Assembly (NCBI GenBank): GCA_036504595.1
Contig: DASXUX010000053.1
Span: forward strand, 62,001-126,000
DNA from: DASXUX01 sp036504595
GTDB lineage: Bacteria > Planctomycetota > SZUA-567 > H5-PLA8
Direction: 5' to 3'
DNA length: 64,000 nt
Made by a program: the position numbers and the translations under genes. The notes below the pieces were generated by a model. It saw nothing but the letters and a program-made list of their open reading frames with translations. It ran no database searches and was not told the DNA's origin. Shown in pieces: positions 58,032-64,000 of this stretch (positions within the stretch are counted from its first letter, which is position 1; every line of letters starts with the position of its first letter).

Positions 58032-59075
58032 ATGACTATGGCCAGAAAGAAATTCGCAAGTCCGGGATTTGGAAAACTGTTCCTCCCGCAGATGGTCCTT
58101 CAGCAATATGCCGGCGGAAAATGGGGCACGCCGAAGATCGTGCGCTACGCCGATTTCAAGCTGCCGCCGTCGAGCGTTGTTTTCCACTACGGCCAGGAAA
58201 TCTTCGAGGGCTTTAAGGTCTACCGCCAACCGGACGGCTCGGCCTGCATGTTCCGCCCCCTGCGCAACCTCGCGCGAATGAACGCCTCCGCCGAGCGCCT
58301 CTCGATGGCGCAGATCAACGAGAAGCAGGTTCTCGAAAGCATCTGCGCGCTCGTCCGCCGCAACAAGGACTACATCCCCGACGCGCCGCAGACGCTCTAT
58401 GTCCGCCCCTGCATGTTCGGAACGGACACGGTCATCAAAGTCCATCCCTCGCCGACCTACACGTTCTTCGTCATCGTCTCCGTCGTGGGCGGATACTTCG
58501 CCGGCGACGACCCGCGCGGCGTGCGCTTGCGGACCGAAACCAAGTACACGCGCGCTGCTCCCGGCGGCACCGGTGCGGCCAAGTGCGGCGGCAATTACGC
58601 GGCGTCTCTCGCCGCACAGCAGGAAGCTTCGAAGGACGGCTTTGACCAGGTTGTGTGGCTCGACGGCCGCGAGCATCGCTTCATCGAAGAGATGGGCGGC
58701 ATGAACATCATGTTTGTGCTCGGGGACGCGCTGATCACTCCGTCGCTCGCCAGCGGCTCGATCCTGCCTGGCGTCACGCGCGACTCGCTGCTGCAACTTG
58801 CGCGCGACCAGAAGATCAAGATCGAAGAGCGCGACATTTCGGTCGATGAATTGATCGCCGCGCAGAAAAGCGGCAAGCTGAAGGAAGCTTTCGCCTGCGG
58901 AACCGCCGCGGTCGTGACGCCCATTCGCGAGATCATGCACGAAAGCAAGGTGCTCTACCGCAACCTCGGAAAAGAGGCCGGCGCGCTGACCATGCGGCTC
59001 CGCCAACAGCTCGTGGACATTCAGTTCGGCAACGCGCCCGATCCGCATGGTTGGCGATTCAAGATCAAGTTGTGA
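58032..59075 (+). CDS. ilvE: Branched-chain amino acid aminotransferase
   Basis: This 347-residue fold-type IV PLP enzyme interconverts branched-chain amino acids and their 2-oxo acids. It shows the start M-A-R-K-K-F-A-S-P-G-F-G-K, H-Y-G-Q-E-I-F-E-G-F-K-V-Y, G-A-A-K-C-G-G-N-Y-A-A-S-L-A-A-Q, the lysine loop S-K-D-G-F-D-Q-V-V-W-L-D, E-E-M-G-G-M-N and G-T-A-A-V-V-T-P. The length fits the eukaryote/Firmicutes-type II group. The next in-frame ATG at 58038 may be the true start. It stands alone after a palindromic repeat. Confidence 0.9.
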   Translation: MTMARKKFASPGFGKLFLPQMVLQQYAGGKWGTPKIVRYADFKLPPSSVVFHYGQEIFEGFKVYRQPDGSACMFRPLRNLARMNASAERLSMAQINEKQVLESICALVRRNKDYIPDAPQTLYVRPCMFGTDTVIKVHPSPTYTFFVIVSVVGGYFAGDDPRGVRLRTETKYTRAAPGGTGAAKCGGNYAASLAAQQEASKDGFDQVVWLDGREHRFIEEMGGMNIMFVLGDALITPSLASGSILPGVTRDSLLQLARDQKIKIEERDISVDELIAAQKSGKLKEAFACGTAAVVTPIREIMHESKVLYRNLGKEAGALTMRLRQQLVDIQFGNAPDPHGWRFKIKL

Positions 59076-59084
59076 ACGGCTGTC

Positions 59085-59170
59085 AGTGGTTTGTTGTTCG
59101 TAGCCGGTTGTTGCAGTGGTCCGCTCGCGTCGTCTGCAACTGACAACGGACCACTGACAACGGACGTCGG
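59085..59170. repeat. CAGTGGTCCG...CGGACCACTG inverted words
   Basis: GTCAGTGG, GTAGCCGG and CAGTGGTCCG on the left pair with CGGACCACTGACAACGG words on the right, with CGTCGTCTGC between. It lies between ilvE and the next gene. Confidence 0.7.
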
Positions 59171-59187
59171 GCCTGTGAGACACCCGC

Positions 59188-59907
59188 ATGCTCTTCCACC
59201 TTACCAAGCTGCAAACCATCTTCGTCGCCAGCGTTTTCGGCGTGTTCATCGTTTCCGCCATCGCCAGCCTGCTCGTGCGCCGAGCGGCTTCCCGCCTGGA
59301 CTTCTCCACGCTCGAACGCATCGCGCGGCGCGAAGACCAGGGCGTTGCGTGGTGGCGCGCTCCCGACATCCTCGGCATCACGCTCATGCTCGGCGGCATG
59401 CTGATAATCCTCGGCATCCTGAAAGCGCCTGCCGCGTGGGGCTTGCCATCCATGGTCATCGGGCTGTTCAGCCTCTGCCTGGCCACGTCGTGGCGCGCGT
59501 GGCTCAGCCGGCGCGCATTCAGCGCTGAAGCACCTGGTTCGCCGGCCAGCCGCAGCGCGCTTTGGGCCGCTGTGATCGTGACGCTGTCCGAAGCGGCGCT
59601 CGGCGGCTTCGTTTGCTGGAACGTCTTCCCCATAAAAGCTGCGGCCAAGAGGACCGCCACATCAGCCACGAAGCCCGCCGAAAAAGAAAGCCCTCAGCCC
59701 GAAAAATCTCTGTGGGTTGATGAAGCCGAAGCGCTGCGCCTGCTGCCCGGCAAAAACGCCGCCTATCTTAAGGCCCTCGCCCAACGCCAGGACGTGCGGA
59801 CCCAATCCGCCGCCGGCCGCACGCTCTACCACAGCGACGATATCGAAAAAACCAAACAAGCCGGCCTGCCAAGCTGGGACGAAATCAAAGCGACGCAAAA
59901 ACAGTAG
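59188..59907 (+). CDS. Hypothetical membrane protein with C-terminal helix-turn-helix-like segment
   Basis: The 239-residue protein has four transmembrane helices (about 10-30, 58-78, 88-105, 128-148). A Lys/Glu/Pro-rich linker follows, then a C-terminal segment L-W-V-D-E-A-E-A-L-R-L-L-P-G-K-N-A-A-Y-L-K-A-L ... T-L-Y-H-S-D-D-I-E-K-T-K, whose pattern resembles the excisionase/MerR-like DNA-binding motif. A membrane-tethered regulator is conceivable, but the match is only by eye. Its stop codon TAG is the first word of a following repeat. The family is not recognised. Confidence 0.6.
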   Translation: MLFHLTKLQTIFVASVFGVFIVSAIASLLVRRAASRLDFSTLERIARREDQGVAWWRAPDILGITLMLGGMLIILGILKAPAAWGLPSMVIGLFSLCLATSWRAWLSRRAFSAEAPGSPASRSALWAAVIVTLSEAALGGFVCWNVFPIKAAAKRTATSATKPAEKESPQPEKSLWVDEAEALRLLPGKNAAYLKALAQRQDVRTQSAAGRTLYHSDDIEKTKQAGLPSWDEIKATQKQ

Positions 59908-60060
59908 TCAGTAGTCAGTAGCCAGTAGCCAGTAGCCAGTAACACTCGCCACTCGCCACTCGCCACTCACCACTCACCACTCACCACTCACCACTCACCA
60001 CTCACCACTCACCACTCACCACTCACCACTCACCACTCACCACTCCACCAACCACCAAGT
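59904..60060. repeat. CAGTAGCCAG words followed by a CACTCAC 7-bp tandem array
   Basis: 59905-59941 has AGTAGTCAGTAGCCAGTAGCC words. From 59943 to 60040 there are 14 exact 7-bp units: three CACTCGC and eleven CACTCAC. Then CACCAACCACCAAGTACC words follow. A 7-bp unit would be prone to length change by slippage. The array has no inverted partner. Confidence 0.9.
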
Positions 60061-60082
60061 ACCACTCACCAAGTACCAATCA

Positions 60083-60736
60083 CTAATTCTTCGTCGGATG
60101 AGTCATCTCATAATTCGCCAGCCACTCGGTCATTTTCTTGCGCAGTTCCGGCTTCTGTATCCCCTCGACTTCGCGCTGCAGAGCCCCGCGGATTTCGCTG
60201 GGCTGCATCTTCCTTCGATACACCCAGCTCAGAGCCCAAAGCGCCCGTCGCGCGTCTTCTTCGTTCTCCGCATGCTTCACCACCGACTGCAAGAACGAGA
60301 TGTTCCGTTCACGGAGTTTTCCGAGCTCCTCTTTTTCTATTTTGCTGAGCGCTCCGCCGCCGTGGTCCTTTTCGTTGAGCTCGCGGAACCGCTTCCCTTC
60401 CGCTTCCGACCACAACCCGCGGCGATATCCCGCAAACGGCGGCGCGGGCGGAGGCGGCGGTTTCTGCAAAGGCTTTTCTAGATTGCTGACGAACTTCAGG
60501 CTGTGCAAATCGTCGATGGACTCATGCCAGAGCTTGCCATCGCCTGTCTGCAGGTCGAGCACGCCGTCGTGGAAATTCAGCAGTGTCGCGCGATAGCTCT
60601 CGCCGTCGCGTTGCGTGACTTCAACCGCAGGACCGGGCAACGCCGCGGGCGGCGCCACTGGAACCGCATCCGCCGCCGAAGCGCCGCAAGCTGCAAGCAC
60701 AAGAGCGACCGTGGCGAAATGCAGCGGCGCGGACAT
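60083..60736 (-). CDS. Secreted hypothetical protein
   Basis: The 217-residue protein starts M-S-A-P-L-H-F-A-T-V-A-L-V-L-A-A-C-G, a signal peptide with a possible lipoprotein cysteine (A-A-C). The mature region has a small beta part (V-T-Q-R-D-G-E-S-Y-R-A-T-L-L ... H-S-L-K-F), a proline run P-P-P-P-P-A-P-P and a helical tail. The ribosome binding site GGAG is itself part of a CGCGGAGAATCGC repeat word. No family is recognised. It precedes a tandem array on its 3' side. Confidence 0.65.
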   Translation of the reverse strand: MSAPLHFATVALVLAACGASAADAVPVAPPAALPGPAVEVTQRDGESYRATLLNFHDGVLDLQTGDGKLWHESIDDLHSLKFVSNLEKPLQKPPPPPAPPFAGYRRGLWSEAEGKRFRELNEKDHGGGALSKIEKEELGKLRERNISFLQSVVKHAENEEDARRALWALSWVYRRKMQPSEIRGALQREVEGIQKPELRKKMTEWLANYEMTHPTKN

Positions 60737-60739
60737 GCG

Positions 60740-60832
60740 ATTCTCCGCGTCCCCGTGTCTCCGCGTCCCCGCGTCCATCTCTCCCCGTCCTTCCGTTCCT
60801 GCCTACTGCTGCTGCCTACTGCCGCTGGGCGT
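60740..60832. repeat. GATTCTCCGCGTCCCCGTG words and CTGCCTACTGCTGCTGCC words
   Basis: Tandem degenerate words TCCGCGTCCCCG and CTGCCTACTGC lie between the two secreted-protein genes and extend into the 3' end of the 947-residue gene, giving its C-terminal S-R-Q-Q-Q. Confidence 0.7.
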
Positions 60833-63646
60833 TCGCAGCCAGATAATGTCCCCTTCCAGCACCACTTTCATCCCGGCTTTCTGCGCCAGCAGTTCCAGCA
60901 CCTTCCCGATGCTCGCGCCTTCAACTTCAAGTTCGGCGATCTGATCGCCCGCGTGCTCGCGCATCGCCGCTGGATCGACCAGCAGAGTACAGCGCAACTG
61001 CGAACTCAGTTCCGAGTTTCGCAGCAGGCCCGCGAACGTCCCCGATAGCTTCGGCGAACCCGACGCAAACGGCTCCGCAAGATTCTTCCGGACAGACGCG
61101 CTCCCCGGCGGCAGCCAGTTGTCCGGCTTGAACTCGTTGTTCTCCAGAGCATGTTCCAGGGCGCTGCGCACGCGCTGAGCGATCAGCACCTGCCGCAGGT
61201 CGCCCATAAAGACCAGCTTGCCGCCGATGCAGCGGAATTCGACGCCCGCGAAGAACGTCGGATACGCCGCGGGCAACACGCGTTTGAAAACGTCAGAGAG
61301 CTTCTTCGCCAGTGGCGCGTAACGTTCAGCCAAGGCATTCAGCGACAACACTTGCAGCGCCGGCGGCCCGTAACAGGCGGTTTTTTCGTCCAGGACCAGC
61401 ACGCCTTTTTCATCCAGCCGCAGGCCGAAGCCGCAGATCCAGGTCGTCCATTCCAGCGCATCGCCCAGCAACAGGTTCTTGAACACAATCGCTTTGTTCG
61501 TGAACGCCGGAAACCGCGCGCGGCTGTCGATCACGTGGTTCATCCGAAGCTGCGCCAGCCACGCGTCCATGTCTTGAACTTCGCGCGGAGCTGGCTGCGT
61601 CAGCGGCGCGCTCTGCACCGGCGGAGTTTCGGACGAAAGCGCAAGCAGCACGCCGCGCAGCGCGGCGCTGCCCAGCAGGCCCGTCCGGTATCGCACGCCC
61701 TCGGCGTTGGGTTCGGCCACGTAGGCGAAGACGGGCTTTCCGGAAAGAGCGGCATCCGTGTAGAGCTTCGACAGCGGCAGCAGTGAGGCTGACAGCGCCT
61801 GGTTCTCCGGCGGGTAGCGCAGCGTCGCCAGAAGGCTCTTCAGTTCCCGCACCCACTCGGCATTCAACGGCTGCCCGACAAGCTGCGGCGCCAGCGGCGA
61901 TTTGCGCTCGCACGTCGTCAGCACTTCTATATGCGAGGGAACATCGACATACAACACGTGGTCGTACCACGCGCAGCCCAGATGCAGCGCGCCCAGCAGC
62001 GCGTCCAGCTTCTGGATGACCGTTTGCCCCGGCAGCGCGAAATCGGCGCTGCGCGACAGAGCCCGGTATTTGTCCGACCACTCGCCGCGCTCGACAATGA
62101 TCGTCACGCCGCAGCGGCTGCCCAGGCGTTCCAGCAATTCGGATAACTCGCCGGCAAGCGGCAGATTCTCTTCGACCTTTGCCTCCAAAGACTGCCGGAT
62201 TTCCTCCGGCGGCAGGCCCGAACCGGCATCGCCTTCCGCGTGCTTGCGCGTCGCCGTCGTGAAGCGCGCCGGCTGTTTCTCGTCTCCCGGATCGAACGCG
62301 CCGTCAATGTCGCGCCCCATCCAGGAGAGAATCGCCTTCACCGGCATCTCCCCGTTAACGGAAAAACTCAGCGTCGTCCCCGCAAACAGCGGCTTGCGAA
62401 GCTGCTCGGCCAAGTCCAGCAGTTCCTTCGGCCGGTCGAGCGCATCGGCGATCATGCTCACGCCTTCCGCAAGCGTCTTCCCTGCCAGCGGCTGTCGGCC
62501 CTTCACTTTCGCATTCCAATTGAACGCGCGATTGCTCAATGACGGCGTCGCTTGCACCGGCAGCGTCACCATGGCGGGCGGATGCACTGATTTCAACGGC
62601 GGCGGCGGACCGACCGCCACCGCCGGGTTTTCGGTCACCTGCGCCAGCCGCGAGTTGATATCGCTGTCCTGAGCGAGCGCGCCGGGCTTCAGCAGCAGTT
62701 CCTTGCCCGCCGTCACATTCGTGCTTCCCGCAGCCCCGCGCACTTCAACCACAACGGTACCTTCCTGCACGGCGACCAGCGGAACCGACGTTCCACCCGC
62801 GGCCGTTGTCCGCAGATCGATGACGAACGCCGTCCCGGTGACTTTCACGGTTGCCTGTCCGCCTGCGTCAACCTCAAACGTCTCCGATGCGCTGGCTTTG
62901 GGCCGGTTCTTCTCGACTTGGAAATACGCCGCGCCGGAAATCAGCTTGTAGGTGTGGCGATTGATCGCGCAGAAACTGGACTCCGGCGCCAGCGTCAGAC
63001 TGCCAATCGGCGGCCGGCTCATGACCCCGCTGCTATCGGCCAACTGCAGCTTCGCGGGGCGGTGAGCGGAATGGACGACCTCGCCGCGGACGAGCGACTC
63101 CTTGGCGTCCAGGCGCACCTCGCGCCCGTTGGCCTTGACTCTGTACACGGCCTCGTCAAGTCCCACGACGGTGGGCAGCGCATTCGGCTCGCGCAGCTTC
63201 ACCACAAAATACGCAACGGTCAGTCCGGCCAGCATCATCACGCTCGCGGCGATCAGCCATGCCGTCGCGCGGAAACTACGGACTCCGACCGAGGAGATCG
63301 AGCTGTTCTTGCGCGTCGCCGGCAAGCTGGCCCGCGAACCACGCCGGCTCCAATCCGGCGCTTCGGCGCTTCCCAGCGTCGGCAACCGGGCGAGGACGCG
63401 GTCGCTGAATCCCGGAGCCGTGTCAAGTCTGGAGAAAGCGTCCTTCAGGCGCGTTTCCAGCCTGCGGTGGCTGTCCAGCAGAGCTTTGCAGGCCGGGCAG
63501 ACGCGCAGATGAGCGTGCAGCAGGGCGCGCTCGACCTCCTTGAGGTCGTTGTCCTCAACCAGCCGTTCGATCTGGCGATGCGCCTGATCGCAGGTCAGGC
63601 TCTCGCCTCCCGCCGGCTCATAGAACAGTCCCGAATCGCCGCTCAC
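60803..63646 (-). CDS. FecR-like anti-sigma/envelope protein with large C-terminal STN-like region
   Basis: The 947-residue protein has an N-terminal zinc-finger anti-sigma segment (H-A-H-L-R-V-C-P-A-C-K, about 44-54). One transmembrane helix follows at about 129-150 (A-T-A-W-L-I-A-A-S-V-M-M-L-A-G-L-T-V-A), then a FecR-like extracytoplasmic beta domain (about 190-320) with A-V-Q-E-G-T-V-V-V-E-V and L-L-L-K-P-G. The remaining 600 residues carry repeated small alpha/beta STN/secretin-like modules (L-E-L-L-A-Q-K-A-G-M-K-V-V-L-E-G-D near the end). It likely restrains the ECF sigma factor encoded immediately upstream and senses the envelope. The large C-terminal extension is unusual for FecR. Confidence 0.65.
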   Translation of the reverse strand: MSGDSGLFYEPAGGESLTCDQAHRQIERLVEDNDLKEVERALLHAHLRVCPACKALLDSHRRLETRLKDAFSRLDTAPGFSDRVLARLPTLGSAEAPDWSRRGSRASLPATRKNSSISSVGVRSFRATAWLIAASVMMLAGLTVAYFVVKLREPNALPTVVGLDEAVYRVKANGREVRLDAKESLVRGEVVHSAHRPAKLQLADSSGVMSRPPIGSLTLAPESSFCAINRHTYKLISGAAYFQVEKNRPKASASETFEVDAGGQATVKVTGTAFVIDLRTTAAGGTSVPLVAVQEGTVVVEVRGAAGSTNVTAGKELLLKPGALAQDSDINSRLAQVTENPAVAVGPPPPLKSVHPPAMVTLPVQATPSLSNRAFNWNAKVKGRQPLAGKTLAEGVSMIADALDRPKELLDLAEQLRKPLFAGTTLSFSVNGEMPVKAILSWMGRDIDGAFDPGDEKQPARFTTATRKHAEGDAGSGLPPEEIRQSLEAKVEENLPLAGELSELLERLGSRCGVTIIVERGEWSDKYRALSRSADFALPGQTVIQKLDALLGALHLGCAWYDHVLYVDVPSHIEVLTTCERKSPLAPQLVGQPLNAEWVRELKSLLATLRYPPENQALSASLLPLSKLYTDAALSGKPVFAYVAEPNAEGVRYRTGLLGSAALRGVLLALSSETPPVQSAPLTQPAPREVQDMDAWLAQLRMNHVIDSRARFPAFTNKAIVFKNLLLGDALEWTTWICGFGLRLDEKGVLVLDEKTACYGPPALQVLSLNALAERYAPLAKKLSDVFKRVLPAAYPTFFAGVEFRCIGGKLVFMGDLRQVLIAQRVRSALEHALENNEFKPDNWLPPGSASVRKNLAEPFASGSPKLSGTFAGLLRNSELSSQLRCTLLVDPAAMREHAGDQIAELEVEGASIGKVLELLAQKAGMKVVLEGDIIWLRTPSGSRQQQ

Positions 63647-63649
63647 CTG

Positions 63650-63730
63650 ATTTCGGATTGCAGATTCCGGATTGCGGATTGTTCCCGCACGCCGTCATCC
63701 GGCTTCCCGCCTCCTGCCTGCTACTTACTG
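63650..63730. repeat. GATTGCGGATTGCAGATTCCG words and CCTCCTGCCTGCTACTTACTG words
   Basis: Both word families are found elsewhere (27904, 31045; 7494, 39000). The right end touches the stop region of the last sigma-factor gene. Confidence 0.7.
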
Positions 63731-64000
63731 AACCTTCCCCGCGCCTTGCCCAAATGCCGTCTGCAGGTAATTCAGAGCATGGTGCAAGCGGCTTCGAATC
63801 GTCCCTCGCGGCTGCCCAAGCCGCTCCGCGATCGCCTTCGGACTGAGCCCCTCGATGTAGCGCAGCGTCAACACCAGCCGCTGGTCCTCCGGCAGTTCCG
63901 AAACGGCTCGCACCACATCCAAACTCTCCGGGTCGATCTCCGCCGGCTCCTCTTCGGCCACCAGCTCGGCCGTGCTGTCCAGTCCAACGTCGTTCCGGCG
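63725..64000 (-). CDS. ECF sigma factor, C-terminal part (cut by window end)
   Basis: The last 91 codons of a minus-strand gene that continues past the window are seen. They contain region 4 with V-S-E-L-P-E-D-Q-R-L-V-L-T-L-R-Y-I-E-G-L-S-P-K-A-I-A-E-R-L and the recognition helix Q-P-R-G-T-I-R-S-R-L-H-H-A-L, typical of ECF sigma-70 factors. The 947-residue FecR-like gene follows 78 bp downstream, making a second sigma/anti-sigma pair in this window. The N-terminal sigma region 2 lies outside. Confidence 0.85.
   Translation of the reverse strand, partial: RRNDVGLDSTAELVAEEEPAEIDPESLDVVRAVSELPEDQRLVLTLRYIEGLSPKAIAERLGQPRGTIRSRLHHALNYLQTAFGQGAGKVQ

Noticed and set aside
59943..60040. CRISPR or origin-type iterons
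   Set aside because: The unit is only 7 bp and directly tandem; no replication gene nearby.
1..64000. Insertion sequences or transposons as carriers of the repeats
   Set aside because: No transposase, RAYT-like protein or target-site duplication could be seen in the window.
1..64000. tRNA or rRNA genes
   Set aside because: No cloverleaf with a T-loop GGTTCGAATCC-type sequence or rRNA-like conserved stretch was noticed.

Overview
The window comes from a GC-rich (about 60 percent) Gram-negative-type bacterium. The gene content suggests a member of the PVC group (Planctomycetota/Lentisphaerota) or a similar lineage such as Hydrogenedentota: three Gfo/Idh/MocA oxidoreductases (two with Tat signals), a ThuA-domain protein, a sugar-phosphate isomerase/epimerase, a uroporphyrinogen-decarboxylase-like methyltransferase, an FGE/SUMF1-domain protein, DUF1259, a two-CW-domain protein and glutaminyl-tRNA synthetase. 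This is inference from gene families; there is no rRNA and I see no tRNA, CRISPR array, prophage or transposase.

Layout. 0-4 kb: two sugar(-phosphate) dehydrogenases and an ABC permease. 4.4-15 kb: secreted GH2 glycosidase, beta-CASP ribonuclease, transketolase, acyltransferase, cysteine synthase, two-CW protein, M28 peptidase. 15-19 kb: a trio of secreted HtrA-like proteins, one active protease with four PDZ-like modules and two smaller paralogues lacking the triad. 19-33 kb: PD-(D/E)XK-like protein, MFS transporter, UroD-like protein, C39-like peptidase, an orphan adenine methyltransferase, a secreted HExxH protein, DUF1259 and an FGE-domain lipoprotein. 33-40 kb: ECF sigma/anti-sigma pair, ThuA, Gfo/Idh, isomerase and UvrC. 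40.4-42.7 kb: an AhpD-YeeE/YedE operon. 43-49 kb: HAD phosphatase, a four-gene MacB-type efflux operon and a Cys-rich secreted protein. 49-64 kb: TatD, MBL hydrolase, more Gfo/Idh genes, thioredoxin-like protein, GlnRS, RNase-H-fold nuclease, IlvE, and a FecR-like protein next to a second ECF sigma factor cut by the window end.

Two things stand out. First, there are two independent candidate selenoproteins, each crossed by an in-frame UGA exactly at a redox motif: a thioredoxin-like protein with U-P-G-C (52914-53606) and a 55-residue single-pass membrane protein with U-T-S-D-S-C (41973-42140), the latter with a perfect 7-bp hairpin just after the UGA and sitting in the AhpD/YeeE-YedE operon. 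Second, the genome is full of many families of short repeats: GC-rich palindromes resembling REP elements and low-complexity 'word' repeats folding into hairpins. They occupy most gene junctions and also lie in frame inside real genes (UvrC, the adenine methyltransferase, the GH2 enzyme and its signal peptide, the HExxH protein, an anti-sigma factor, a mannitol dehydrogenase), where they are translated as extra protein segments.

All calls are from reading the sequence; no database search was possible.
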